A stretch of 45,927 bases of DNA from AG41 sp035943095 (GCA_035943095.1 DASZCN010000027.1:1-45927); one strand, 5' to 3'; numbered from the stretch's first letter, positions 1 to 8,745 are shown. Made by a program: numbers and translations. Notes: generated by a model not told the origin, from the letters alone.

Positions 1-1043
1 ACCGAGTGCAACCCGGCGCGGTGGTAGCCGCCGCCCACGAACGCCACCGCCCCCAGGGCGTAGAGGTCGGCCAGGACGCCCACGCGATCGACGACGATCA
101 CGGAGGCGCCCGGCTGATGCTCGATCTGCGACAGTCGTACCGGGCGTGGCAGGCCCACCGCGCCGGCGCGCTGCACGATGCCGGCGAGGTGGTCGGGGTT
201 GGGCTCGTGCGGCGCGAGGATGAGCCGTGCCGCGGGCACCTGGGCCAAGAGGTCGGCGAACGCGGGGAGCACGACCGCTTCATCGGAGGGCCAGGTCGAA
301 CCGGCCACGATCGTGAACGTGCCGGCCGGCACGATCGCCAGCTGCGCGAACGGGTCGCGCGTGCGATCGAAGCGCTCGGCGCGCTCCGCGACACTGTCGT
401 AGCGGGTGTCGCCGGTCACCTCGATCACGGCCGGTCGGGCGCCCAGGTGCTCCAGCCGACGGCCGTCCTCCTCGCTGATCGTCCCGATGCGCTCGAGCGC
501 GTGATACGCGGGCTCGGCCCACCCGCGGGCCGGCCAGCGGAGCCGCGAGCTATGGGGCGCAACGGTCGCCGAGATGAGCCCGAGCTTCACGCCGTTGCGC
601 GCCGCCGCGAGGGTCAGCTCGGGCCACACGTCGAGTTTCGAGAACACGAGCGCCGTGGGCTGGAGCGCCGCGAGCGCCGCCGTCACCTCACCGGCGCGAT
701 CGAGCGGCAGGTAATCCGCCACGTCGACGGGGAGGGTGCGGGCCAGCCGCTCCGCGGAGGGGGAGAAGAACGTAAAGGCGAGCTGCCAGTGCGGTGCTTC
801 GGCGCGCAGGGCTTCGAGCACCGGCTTTGCCTGGAGTCCCTCTCCGACAGACGGTGCGTGTACCCACACGAGGGGCCGCGCGGGGTCGCGATTTGCCCGC
901 GCCCAGGTAGCGAGGCGCGCCATCACCCCGCGGCGCGCTTCGAAGCCGCGTGCCAGCTTCTTGTCGAATCGCGCCGCCAACGGCAGGGCGCGTTGCGCCA
1001 GCCCCACACCCAGCCTGTATATGAAGGAAGGGCGCTTGATCAC
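1..1043 (-). CDS. waaA: 3-deoxy-D-manno-octulosonic acid (Kdo) transferase, C-terminus beyond window
   Basis: Inner-membrane glycosyltransferase that adds Kdo to lipid A precursor in LPS core synthesis. I translated the minus strand directly. The visible 347 codons carry WVHAPSVGEG at about residues 60-69, GSTWPSDE and LAPHEP in the second Rossmann half, and DRVGVLADLYALG followed by GGGYHRAG at the window edge. All are typical of the GT30 family, which is usually about 420 residues, so roughly 70 residues lie outside the window. The GTG start at 1043 overlaps the TGA of the upstream DsbA-like gene in a GTGA arrangement, indicating translational coupling. The N-terminus (KRPSFIYRLG) resembles the family's membrane-anchoring start. 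The family is sure; the start is likely. Confidence 0.9.
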   Translation of the reverse strand, partial: MIKRPSFIYRLGVGLAQRALPLAARFDKKLARGFEARRGVMARLATWARANRDPARPLVWVHAPSVGEGLQAKPVLEALRAEAPHWQLAFTFFSPSAERLARTLPVDVADYLPLDRAGEVTAALAALQPTALVFSKLDVWPELTLAAARNGVKLGLISATVAPHSSRLRWPARGWAEPAYHALERIGTISEEDGRRLEHLGARPAVIEVTGDTRYDSVAERAERFDRTRDPFAQLAIVPAGTFTIVAGSTWPSDEAVVLPAFADLLAQVPAARLILAPHEPNPDHLAGIVQRAGAVGLPRPVRLSQIEHQPGASVIVVDRVGVLADLYALGAVAFVGGGYHRAGLHS

Positions 1044-1660
1044 TGCGCCCGGACTCGCGTCTTGCTTTGGTAGATCGAGTCGAGCACCGCCCGGAAGGCC
1101 GTGATCGGTGCGGCACCTTCCAGGAGCCCGCCCTCGATGTAAAAGGTTGGTGTGCTACGGGCTCCCGAGCGTCGGGCGAGCTCGCCGTCCTCCTGGACGA
1201 GGGCGGCCGTAGCTGGGGACGCGAGGCAGCGCGTGAGTGCCGCGCGATTCAAGCCCGCCGAGTCGGCGAGGAGGAGGAGGTAGGGTCGAGCGGCCGAGAG
1301 CTCCGCCCAGTGCGGCTGGTTGCGGAACAGCAGGTCGTGCATCGGCCAGAACCGCCGCTGCGCGGCTGCGCACATGGCGACCTCCGCGGCCAGCGTGGCG
1401 TTCTTGTGCACGCTCGCGAGCGGCAGGTTGATGTAGACCAGGCGCACCTTGCCCGTCGCGATGAACTCGCGCTCGAGCAACGGCATCGTCTCCAGGGTGA
1501 ACGCCCGACAGTAGGGACACTGGAAATCCGACATCTCATAGATCGTGATCGCGGCACTCGCCTGGCCCTTGGAACGCGCGGCCATGGGGTCGGGGGTTTG
1601 AGCCGCGACTCCCCGCACGGTCACGACCCACGCGATGGCGAGAATGAGGAGGCGGATCAT
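1040..1660 (-). CDS. DsbA-like periplasmic thiol:disulfide oxidoreductase
   Basis: Thioredoxin-fold protein (thioredoxin_4/DsbA group), expected to oxidise or isomerise disulfides in the periplasm. From Met at 1660 the product is 206 residues: a signal peptide of about 20 residues ending VAA, the redox motif CPYC at residues 48-51 after the strand TIYEMSDFQ, and the cis-proline region STPTFYIEGG near the C-terminus. The frame is open for 21 more codons upstream, but the Met before RLLILAIAWVV gives a normal signal peptide; no strong SD supports either start. The stop overlaps the waaA start by 4 bp. Several secreted proteins in this window contain cysteine pairs that could be clients (inference). 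Confidence 0.85.
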   Translation of the reverse strand: MIRLLILAIAWVVTVRGVAAQTPDPMAARSKGQASAAITIYEMSDFQCPYCRAFTLETMPLLEREFIATGKVRLVYINLPLASVHKNATLAAEVAMCAAAQRRFWPMHDLLFRNQPHWAELSAARPYLLLLADSAGLNRAALTRCLASPATAALVQEDGELARRSGARSTPTFYIEGGLLEGAAPITAFRAVLDSIYQSKTRVRAQ

Positions 1661-2018
1661 GGAGAGTTCTGGGGCCAAACCATAGCCAGTCCCGCAAGGC
1701 GACGCCACGGCGTAGTGTTTCATATTGCAACATTTTCACCGGAGGGTTGGTCTGGCGCTATTCGGGAATCGGTGATATAAGAAGCGGTAACAGACGGTGA
1801 TACACCCGTCCGTACCGAGTGCCGTCAACCACTCGTCTTGCGCCCTCTCTGCCGTCGCGCGAGCGCGTGCTTTGTCGACCAACAACCGATGCTTTGGACC
1901 GCATTCGCGATGTGCGCGCGAGGCGCGGTCAGTTGATTGCAGTTCGCAGGGAAGTCCGTCCCGGACCGCCACACCGGCGGCTCCGGTTGCGCGTGTCACG
2001 CTTTCCGTCGGAGGCGAC
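1661..2018. promoter_or_regulatory. divergent intergenic region between the dsbA-like gene and SusC1
   Basis: 358 bp without a convincing gene. It holds the 8-mer ATTGCAAC at 1724-1731, also found in the divergent regions before SusC2 and SusC3, and an AT-rich stretch with TATAAG near 1775 that lacks a good -35. A strong SD (GGAGG, 2010-2014) precedes the SusC1 start. I looked for a Cys-rich leader ORF like those before SusC2 and SusC3 and did not find one with an SD. Confidence 0.4.
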
Positions 2019-5000
2019 ATGCAACTCACACGCGGTCGGTTAGTTCCCATCATCCTCAGCGCGTTTCTCGCGCTACCAGCCCTGCTCGCCGCGCAGGAGC
2101 CGGTTACCATCACGGGCAAAGTGACCAGCGACGCCGGCCAGGCCCTCGGGCAGGTCGAAGTCGCGATTCCGTCCATGGGCCTGGGCGGCCTCACGCGAGA
2201 TGACGGCAGCTTCACGGTCGTCGTTCCGGGGGCGCGGGTCTCGGGGCAGACGGTCACGCTCGTCGCGCGGCGCCTGGGCTACAAGTCGCAGAGTGCCCAG
2301 GTCACCCTGGCGTCGGGCGGCGTCACGCACGACTTCGTGCTCGCGGCCAACCCGCTGCAGCTGGGCGAGGTGGTCGTGACGGGCGCGGGGACGAGCGCGG
2401 CGGCCAACGCGCTCGGCAGCGTCCGCAACAACGTCGCGGCGGATCAGATCGAGCGGGCGAGCGAGACGAACATGGTGGAAGCGCTCGCCGGGAAGGCGCC
2501 CAACGTGACCGTGCTTCAGGGATCCGGAGATCCGGGCGCGAGTGCGTTCATCAACATCCGCGGCATCAGCACGATCCTTGGCAACAACCAGCCGCTGTTC
2601 GTCATTGACGGCGTGCCGGCGGACAACTCGACGTTCTCCACGTCGAACTTCAACGCCCCGGACGACGCGGGCGGCACACTCGGTCAGTTCGGCCAGGGCG
2701 AAGGCACCGTGTCGACGAACCGGGCGGCCGATATCAACCCGAACGACATCGAGTCGGTCGAGATCCTGAAGGGGCCGTCGGCGAGCGCCATTTATGGGGC
2801 ACGGGCGGCGGCGGGGGTGGTGCTGGTCACGACGAAGTCAGGGCGCTCGGGGCCGACGCACTTCACCTTCCGGTCGTCCACGTCCTTCAACGACATCAAT
2901 CACACCTACCCATTGCAGACGCAGTACGGATTGGGGACGAACGACCTTCACGCCGACACCTCATTGGGTGGGTCGTGCGACAAGCCCGGATCCGGTAGTT
3001 GCACGCGCTCCTGGGGGCCGCTGATCCCCGCGGGGGCCACGGTCTTCGACCACGCGAACGAGATCTACCAGGTGGGCCATACGCTCGATAACGGCTTCAC
3101 GGTGTCGGGCGGGAACGACCGCACGACGTTCTACCTGTCGGGCGACTACAACCACGACCAGGGCGTGATCGTCGGCCCGAACAACGTGTTCAACCGCAGC
3201 ACGGTGCGCTTCAAGGGGTCGCACCGGGTGATCGACAACGTGAAGCTCGGGGCGGACCTATCGTTCGCCGACACCCGCGCCCGCTACACGCAGCGCGGCA
3301 ACAACACCAACGGCATCCAGCTCGGCGACCTCCGCAGTCCGCCCGACTGGAACAACATGCCGTACGTGGTGCAGACCAGCGCCGGCCCGCAGCAGCGGAG
3401 CTATCGGCTGGAACACCCGACGAACGGCTCGCTGTTCAACGACCGCGGGTTCGACAACCCGTTCTGGACGGCGTTCGAGCAGCTCAATTCCGCGAACGTG
3501 GGCCGGGTGTACGGCAACATCAACGCCGAGTATCTGCCGGTGGCGTGGTTGAAGGTGAACTACACCCTGGGCGCGGACTACTGGACGGACGAGCGGCTCG
3601 AGGGGTGCCCGGTGAGCTCCTCGTCGCCGTGTATTTTCGGGCGCGTGATCGAGGGCAAGATCGTCAACTACTCGATCGACCATAACCTCACCGCCACGGC
3701 GAACTACACGATCAGTCCCGACCTGGGCGGGGCGATCACGCTGGGTCAGAACCTGAGCACCCGGAACAATCGCGAGCTCGGGACGGTCGGTCGCACGCTG
3801 GTGGCGCTGCAGCCGTTCAAGCTGTCCAACACGGTGACGCAGGACCTGCCGCTCGACCAGGAGACGGTGATTCACGACGCGTCGTGGTTCGGGCAGGCGG
3901 GGTTGGACGTGAAGAACCAGCTGCACCTGATCGCGGCGCTCCGCAACGACGGCTCGTCGACGTTCGGATCGTCCAACCTGCGGAGCTGGTTCCCGAAGGG
4001 GAGCGTGGCGTGGGAGTTCACGAAGGCGATCGGCGAGCAGTCGTGGCTGTCGTACGGCAAGGCGCGCGTGGCGTACGGGGAGGCGGGACAGGAGCCGCTG
4101 CCCTACCTCACGTCGCTCACGTTCACGAGCGGCATCGTGGGCGGCATCTCGCAAGGCACCGGCAACACGCCGACGCAGAACGGGATCGGGGGGCTGGTGA
4201 CCCGCTCCGAGCTGCGGCCCGCCGCGGCGCTCAAGCCGGAGCGCTCGAAGGAGTTCGAGGCGGGGCTGGACTTCGGCTTCTTCAAGGACAAGGCGGACGC
4301 CAGCATCACCTGGTACAGCAAGAAGTCGTCCGACATCATCCTCCTGCAGCCGCTCAACCCCTCGGTCGGGTTCTTCCAGGAAGGCGCCAACGCGGCGTCG
4401 ATGCGGAACCGCGGCTGGGAGGCGTCACTCAACGTGCGGCCGATCCAGAAGGCCGACTACGGCTGGGAAGTGGGACTGCAGTGGGCGAGAAACCGCAACG
4501 TGGTCTTGTCGGTGGGTTCGCCGGTCCCGGTGACCTGCACGGCCACGAGCACGACGACGTGTCCGTTCATCTCGATCGGCGACTTCAACAACCAGGTCGC
4601 GATGGTGAACCAGCCCATCGGCGCCTATTTGGGTAGCGGCTTCTACCGGTGCGGCATATCGAGCAACAGCGCGGTGCCCGAGACCGGCGGCGCTGATCTG
4701 GGCACGCTGTGCGCCGGCAAGCCCCAGGGCGCGCTCTACATCGGGAGCGACGGCTATCCGGTGCAGGACCAGGATCCGCGGATCGTGCAGGACCCGAACT
4801 ACGATTGGACCGGTAGCATCCGGTCGTCCTTCCGCTACAAGAAGCTGCAAGTCTCTGGCCTGCTCGATATCCGCCACGGCGGCCAGATCTGGAACGGCCC
4901 CAAGGGCGCCCTGTGGAGCTACGGGACCCGCGCGGATACGGATCCCCGCGCGACCTGCACTGACCGCAACGACCCGACGTCGTGCACCGGGAACCCCAAG

Positions 5001-5396
5001 ATCTTCGGCCAGGGCGGCTGGTATGACGGCCCGGTCGTGGGGCCGGGGGCCGGGCAAACGGTGAGCATCGGGGAGTACTGGTTCCGCAACGTGGCGGCGT
5101 GCCCCTTCATCGGGATCGACGAGCCGTGCATCGAGGACGCGGGCTTCGTGAAGCTGCGCGAGGTCTCGTTGAGCTACACGCTCGACGCACCCTGGGTGCA
5201 GCGCTCCCTCGGCTTCTCGAGCATCGACCTCCGGGTCAGCGGCCGCAACCTGAAGACGTGGTCGAACTACAGCGGCTACGATCCCGAGACGAACCTCGGG
5301 GGCGCCATCTCGTCCAACGCCGGCGCCGGCGGTGTGGACTACTTCAACAATCCGCAGACACGCTCGTTCGTGTTCTCGGTCACCTTGAACCACTAA
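2019..5396 (+). CDS. SusC/RagA-family TonB-dependent outer-membrane receptor 1
   Basis: Outer-membrane beta-barrel importer driven by TonB. The product is 1125 residues. It has a signal peptide (cut near residue 25, LLAAQ), then a carboxypeptidase-regulatory-like beta-sandwich (about 28-105, beginning TITGKVTSDAG). A plug domain (about 110-260) follows, with LGEVVVTGAG, FVIDGVP, NPNDIESVEILKG, ASAIYGARAAAG and VLVTTKSG, and then the barrel. The start is set by GGAGG at 2010-2014; the frame stays open for 74 codons upstream but without an SD. The last residues are VTLNH rather than the usual terminal Phe. SusD1 follows after 17 bp. It is less similar to SusC2 and SusC3 than those are to each other. 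The substrate is unknown; no polysaccharide-degrading enzymes are nearby. Confidence 0.93.
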   Translation: MQLTRGRLVPIILSAFLALPALLAAQEPVTITGKVTSDAGQALGQVEVAIPSMGLGGLTRDDGSFTVVVPGARVSGQTVTLVARRLGYKSQSAQVTLASGGVTHDFVLAANPLQLGEVVVTGAGTSAAANALGSVRNNVAADQIERASETNMVEALAGKAPNVTVLQGSGDPGASAFINIRGISTILGNNQPLFVIDGVPADNSTFSTSNFNAPDDAGGTLGQFGQGEGTVSTNRAADINPNDIESVEILKGPSASAIYGARAAAGVVLVTTKSGRSGPTHFTFRSSTSFNDINHTYPLQTQYGLGTNDLHADTSLGGSCDKPGSGSCTRSWGPLIPAGATVFDHANEIYQVGHTLDNGFTVSGGNDRTTFYLSGDYNHDQGVIVGPNNVFNRSTVRFKGSHRVIDNVKLGADLSFADTRARYTQRGNNTNGIQLGDLRSPPDWNNMPYVVQTSAGPQQRSYRLEHPTNGSLFNDRGFDNPFWTAFEQLNSANVGRVYGNINAEYLPVAWLKVNYTLGADYWTDERLEGCPVSSSSPCIFGRVIEGKIVNYSIDHNLTATANYTISPDLGGAITLGQNLSTRNNRELGTVGRTLVALQPFKLSNTVTQDLPLDQETVIHDASWFGQAGLDVKNQLHLIAALRNDGSSTFGSSNLRSWFPKGSVAWEFTKAIGEQSWLSYGKARVAYGEAGQEPLPYLTSLTFTSGIVGGISQGTGNTPTQNGIGGLVTRSELRPAAALKPERSKEFEAGLDFGFFKDKADASITWYSKKSSDIILLQPLNPSVGFFQEGANAASMRNRGWEASLNVRPIQKADYGWEVGLQWARNRNVVLSVGSPVPVTCTATSTTTCPFISIGDFNNQVAMVNQPIGAYLGSGFYRCGISSNSAVPETGGADLGTLCAGKPQGALYIGSDGYPVQDQDPRIVQDPNYDWTGSIRSSFRYKKLQVSGLLDIRHGGQIWNGPKGALWSYGTRADTDPRATCTDRNDPTSCTGNPKIFGQGGWYDGPVVGPGAGQTVSIGEYWFRNVAACPFIGIDEPCIEDAGFVKLREVSLSYTLDAPWVQRSLGFSSIDLRVSGRNLKTWSNYSGYDPETNLGGAISSNAGAGGVDYFNNPQTRSFVFSVTLNH

Positions 5397-5413
5397 CCCG
5401 AGGAGAACGACAT

Positions 5414-7015
5414 ATGTATCGCCATACGCATGTCGCGCTCGCGTGTCTGGGGCTGCTCCTCGGGACGGCGGGCTGTGATACGTTCCTGACCGGCGACAAG
5501 CTCTCGAACAACCCGAACCTGCCCACGAGCGCGTCCGCCCAGCAGCTGTTTATCGGCGTACAGGCCGGCCAGTTCGCGTTCCAGGAAGGCACCGTCGCCA
5601 TGATGATGTGCGAGTGGGTGCAGGCCTGCTCGGCCGGCAATAGCCGATTCGTGCAGCAGGCCGCGCAATACGTGTTCAACGAGACCTCGAACATCGCCGC
5701 CAACGGTGGTGACTGGATCACCGCGTACGACGGCGGCGGGTACATCGACATCAAGAACATCGAGGCGCTCACCGCCGCGTCTGGGGATACCGTGTGGCTC
5801 GGGATCGCCCAGATCTGGGAAGCGCTCACGATGGGCACGGTGTCGTCCATGTGGGGCGATGTGCCCTACAGCGAGGCTGACGCTGGCAAGACGAATCCGG
5901 TGCTCGACGACCGGTTCGTCATCCTGGGCAACCTCCAGACGCTCCTCACGACGGCCATCGCCAATCTGGGCAAGTCCGGCGCGGGCCCGGGGGCGAACGA
6001 CCTGGTGCTCGGCGGGAACAAGGCCGCGTGGACCAAAGTCGCCTGGACGCTCAAGGCTCGCTACTACATGGAGACCGCCGAATCGCTCGGCCTGCCGGCG
6101 TACAATGCGGCGATCGCCGCGGCGACCAACGGCATAAGTGACGCGACCGGGAAGAGCAATTTCGCGTCGTTCCATACACAGGCGACCTCCGAGCGGAACA
6201 TGTGGACGCAGTTTCAAACGAGCTCGGGGTTTGGAACCGACCTGGAGGCTGCGCTAGCCCTGACCACGTATATGAACGCGCGGCTCGATCCGCGGCGGGC
6301 GGCATACTTCTGCCCGACTGCCACGGCGGCATGGCAGGCGCAACATAAGTTCGCCAAGGGCGCGAAGATCGTTGACTCGAACGGCTTGGTCGAGAAGGTC
6401 ACCGCGATCGTAGATACCGCGCACAACTTCTCGGCTAGCACCCAACCGACGTGGCCGACGACCGTGGGCGCAACCACTGTGGATAGCAACCTCACGTGGC
6501 GGAATCTGGGCCAGCCGTACGGCGGCGATGATTTCAACACCGCGGTCTCGGCCGATTCGATTTCGAATTTCGCATGCCTGCCGCCACGGTTCGCCGCTGG
6601 CTTCCGGGTTCCGTACGTGTCGTACCCGGAGAATGAGCTGATCCTCGCGGAGGCGTATAACAAGACGGGGGACGACGTCAACGCGATTCTGCACTTGAAC
6701 AACGCGCGGGCCACGGTCCCCCTGACAGGCATCGTCGGTGTGACGGGTGCGGCGTTGCTCGACTCGATCATGTTGGAGAAGTGGGTGGCGATGTTCCAGA
6801 ACATCGAGTCGATCAGCGACTACCGGCGGACGTGCATTCCCGCCCTCACGCCCTCGGCCAACAACCAGGGCTTCCAGAACGTTCCGGGGCGGCTGTTCTA
6901 TCCCCAGAACGAGCGGAACGTGAACACGAACATTCCGACGCCGACCGTGCAGCTCAGCACACACGGCTTCCGGAACAAGGGGGACGTGCACGGGTGCGTG
7001 AACGACAACCCATAA
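5414..7015 (+). CDS. SusD/RagB-like outer-membrane lipoprotein 1 (SusD-like_2 type)
   Basis: Surface nutrient-binding lipoprotein that caps its SusC partner. The product is 533 residues with a lipoprotein signal (LLLGTAGC, Cys about 21). It has the alpha-helical TPR-like layout of the SusD-like_2 group, with GDVPYSEA and the C-terminal ENELILAEAY, the helix that carries the binding face in SusD proteins. The ATG at 5414 lies 7 nt after AGGAGA, which fixes the start well inside the longer open frame. It is co-transcribed with SusC1. It is of a different subtype from SusD2 and SusD3, so this locus is not simply a third copy of the downstream module. Confidence 0.9.
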   Translation: MYRHTHVALACLGLLLGTAGCDTFLTGDKLSNNPNLPTSASAQQLFIGVQAGQFAFQEGTVAMMMCEWVQACSAGNSRFVQQAAQYVFNETSNIAANGGDWITAYDGGGYIDIKNIEALTAASGDTVWLGIAQIWEALTMGTVSSMWGDVPYSEADAGKTNPVLDDRFVILGNLQTLLTTAIANLGKSGAGPGANDLVLGGNKAAWTKVAWTLKARYYMETAESLGLPAYNAAIAAATNGISDATGKSNFASFHTQATSERNMWTQFQTSSGFGTDLEAALALTTYMNARLDPRRAAYFCPTATAAWQAQHKFAKGAKIVDSNGLVEKVTAIVDTAHNFSASTQPTWPTTVGATTVDSNLTWRNLGQPYGGDDFNTAVSADSISNFACLPPRFAAGFRVPYVSYPENELILAEAYNKTGDDVNAILHLNNARATVPLTGIVGVTGAALLDSIMLEKWVAMFQNIESISDYRRTCIPALTPSANNQGFQNVPGRLFYPQNERNVNTNIPTPTVQLSTHGFRNKGDVHGCVNDNP

Positions 7016-7074
7016 CGTCCAGGGGATACGCATTCGGGGAGCGTGCATGAAGGAGTGGTTGGCGGTATGATAGG

Positions 7075-7107
7075 GGGGAGTGGGTCCGCCGTCGGGATCC
7101 GCTCCCC
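7075..7107 (+). other. 13-bp hairpin between SusD1 and the small secreted proteins
   Basis: Arms at 7075-7087 and 7095-7107 pair over 13 positions with two G-T wobbles and a 7-nt loop. No T-run follows, so it is more likely an mRNA processing, stability or attenuating structure than a classical terminator. The next start codon, at 7144, has its own strong SD. Confidence 0.4.
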
Positions 7108-7143
7108 TGCACGCTTCGGGCCTCGCGGAGCCGGAGGAGAGGC

Positions 7144-7596
7144 ATGAGCAGTTCGCGCATCGCAGTCCTGATGGCCGGCACGCTACTCGTGACCGACTGC
7201 TACAACTACACGTCGCTCCGGCGATCGGAGCTGGCGCCGTCGACGTACCTCGCCGTGACCCTCACGGAGTCCGGATCGGAGGAGCTGGCGCAGTACATCG
7301 GCCCCAACGTTCTGGTGGTCCGGGGTCGATTTCTGAGCGCTACGGACCGCGGCTTGGTCGTTTCCGTGGCGGCGGTCGAGAACCGGCGCGGCAACATCTT
7401 CGAGTGGAAGGGCGAATCGGTCGTGATCCCTGGAGAGTTCGTACGAGCGGTAGAGGAACGGCACGCGGCGAACGGCAAGGCCGTACTGCTCGCGGGTGCC
7501 TCGCTGGTGGGCTTTTTCGCCGCCTACGCGGCATTCGGACCCGGTGCGAGCGGCGCGACGCAGGGTGGTGTGGGGACTCCGCCGACGCCCCGCTGA
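7144..7596 (+). CDS. small secreted protein of unknown function, tandem paralog 1
   Basis: A 150-residue protein I do not recognise. It starts with a signal-like segment ending LVTDCYNY, then a beta-rich middle (TYLAVTLTESGSEELAQ, VVRGRFLS, then VSVAAVENRRG) and a C-terminal hydrophobic, Gly/Ala-rich helix (AVLLAGASLVGFFAAYAAFG). It is clearly paralogous to the next gene along its whole length. Unlike that gene, its lipobox has Asp just before the Cys (VTDC), which should impair signal peptidase II processing. The ATG follows GGAGGAGAGG directly. It probably reads through from SusC1-SusD1, after a hairpin. Function unknown. Confidence 0.75.
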   Translation: MSSSRIAVLMAGTLLVTDCYNYTSLRRSELAPSTYLAVTLTESGSEELAQYIGPNVLVVRGRFLSATDRGLVVSVAAVENRRGNIFEWKGESVVIPGEFVRAVEERHAANGKAVLLAGASLVGFFAAYAAFGPGASGATQGGVGTPPTPR

Positions 7597-7597
7597 G

Positions 7598-7612
7598 GTC
7601 GAACGGTTCGAC
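7598..7612. promoter_or_regulatory. perfect 15-nt dyad between tandem paralogs
   Basis: GTCGAAC-G-GTTCGAC is a perfect palindrome with a single central base, immediately after the first paralog's stop codon. The tiny spacer makes it a better DNA-binding dyad than an RNA hairpin. AT-rich TAGTATAT follows at 7623-7630, so this may be the operator of a promoter for the second paralog. Confidence 0.3.
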
Positions 7613-7664
7613 GGTCGAGGGGTAGTATATCGAATTCCAGGTCCATGACAACGGACGAGCGACT

Positions 7665-8117
7665 ATGCGCACTGTGAGTCTGATTGGCATTCTGTGTCTC
7701 ACCGCAGGCTGCTACAACTATAACCCGCTCACCACCCCCAGTCCCGAACCGGGCACGTACGTGGCGGTGACGCTCACGGACCCGGGCTCGGAGAACCTGG
7801 CCCGCTCCCTCGGGCCGAATGCCTTCGTGCTGCGCGGTCGCTACCTCGGCGACAGCGACCAGGGGATGCTCCTGTCGGTCTCGTCGGTCGAGACCAAGCG
7901 GGGGATCGCCCAGCCGTGGGAAGGGGAGACCGTCACGGTGCCGGCCGATGCCGTCGCGTCGATGGACGTGCGGAGACTCGCCAAGGGTCGGAGCATCTTG
8001 CTGGCGGGAATAGGCGCGGGCGGGCTGGTCGTGACGACCGTGGCCTTTTCGCTTCTCGGCGGCGGTACGGCTCCTAACGTGTGTCCGAAGCAGCCCTGCA
8101 TCCCCAACAAGCAGTAG
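7665..8117 (+). CDS. small lipoprotein of unknown function, tandem paralog 2
   Basis: A 150-residue lipoprotein with a good lipobox (LTAGC, Cys about 16) followed by YNYNPL. The middle (TYVAVTLTDPGSENLAR, VLRGRYLG, LSVSSVETKRG) aligns with the preceding gene, and a hydrophobic segment ILLAGIGAGGLVV lies near the C-terminus. It ends in a short Cys-containing tail (NVCPKQPC). The SD before the ATG at 7665 is weak. It converges on the next gene with only 10 bp between stops. Function unknown. The pair looks like a local duplication whose signal sequences have diverged. Confidence 0.78.
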   Translation: MRTVSLIGILCLTAGCYNYNPLTTPSPEPGTYVAVTLTDPGSENLARSLGPNAFVLRGRYLGDSDQGMLLSVSSVETKRGIAQPWEGETVTVPADAVASMDVRRLAKGRSILLAGIGAGGLVVTTVAFSLLGGGTAPNVCPKQPCIPNKQ

Positions 8118-8127
8118 CGCTCGCCCC

Positions 8128-8607
8128 TCAGAAGACCCCGACGCTCGAGCGGCGCAGATCCGTCTCGAGCGTCCATTCTATGTACTGGCCCCGCTGCACA
8201 ATGAGCACATCCGTGACGGCGTAGGCGTCGTTGCCGATCGCATCGCCGAAGAGGCGGATCTCCCGGCCCAGGCCGAGCAGGCGGGTCGGGAGGAAGAACA
8301 CGGTGGAGGACGACCCGCTCACCATGCCGACGCGCGTGCGCTGTCCGTCGTGCAACACGTAGACCACCACGTCCAGATAATTGTGGTTGGTGACGTTGAG
8401 AGCGATTTCGCTCTCGGGCATGTCGACCATCGCGGACTGGTCGTCCGGATTGTGTCCTCGGTTGAACACGAAGCAGGCCGTGGCGGCGAGGGGGAGGACG
8501 ACCAACGCCGTCGTGAGCCGTAGCATGCGAGCACGAGCCGCGGGGGACATGCCGCGAACGTAGCGCTCCCGGGAGAGGCATGGAAGAGACGCACGTCTGC
8601 CGGTCAT
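8128..8607 (-). CDS. lipoprotein of unknown function
   Basis: Up to 159 residues. The lipoprotein signal is MLRLTTALVVLPLAATAC, followed by a short linker and a predicted all-beta domain (LNVTNHNYLDVVVYVLHDG, then VTDVLIVQRGQYIEWTL). The start is uncertain. The ATG at 8607 has a good SD (AGGGA, 5-6 nt away) but gives an unusually long N-terminal region. Internal Met codons at 8550 or 8526 would give a conventional lipoprotein signal but lack an SD. It diverges from the SusC2 leader region. I do not recognise a family; the beta domain could be a small binding sandwich (inference). Confidence 0.72.
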   Translation of the reverse strand: MTGRRASLPCLSRERYVRGMSPAARARMLRLTTALVVLPLAATACFVFNRGHNPDDQSAMVDMPESEIALNVTNHNYLDVVVYVLHDGQRTRVGMVSGSSSTVFFLPTRLLGLGREIRLFGDAIGNDAYAVTDVLIVQRGQYIEWTLETDLRRSSVGVF

Positions 8608-8656
8608 GACAATTCCCTAACACGAAAGTCTTCTGGCAACCGGCTCGGAGTTGCGG

Positions 8657-8703
8657 ATTGCAACACCCGAATCCTTGCGACTCCGCACACGCGTCGGCAC
8701 TTT
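8657..8703 (+). promoter_or_regulatory. conserved upstream block of SusC2 (module A)
   Basis: ATTGCAAC at 8657-8664 is followed by a 31-nt block at 8673-8703 that matches 14077-14107 upstream of SusC3 at identical internal spacing: CCTTGCGAC, then CC and CA, seven variable bases, then CGGCAC and TT. Read as a promoter, TTGCGA with 17 nt to CACTTT is a weak sigma70 match; it could equally be an activator site. It is 73 nt upstream of the leader ORF. Confidence 0.45.
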
Positions 8704-8745
8704 AACGAGATCGTCCCACTCTACCCTAAGCCAGGAGCGTCGCAC

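Noticed and set aside
6..1073. 355-codon plus-strand ORF
   Set aside because: It is the antisense of waaA, whose minus-strand translation has unmistakable GT30 motifs.
1797..2018. 74-codon N-terminal extension of SusC1
   Set aside because: No SD at the upstream starts, whereas GGAGG precedes the Met at 2019, which begins a proper signal peptide.
1819..2043. Cys-containing leader ORF before SusC1
   Set aside because: No SD, overlaps the SusC1 start, and lacks the Cys12-Pro13 and terminal Arg-Cys-Ser pattern seen before SusC2 and SusC3.
3258..5393. Long minus-strand ORFs opposite SusC1
   Set aside because: Arg/Val/His-rich shadow translations with no motifs; SusC1 is the real gene across this region.
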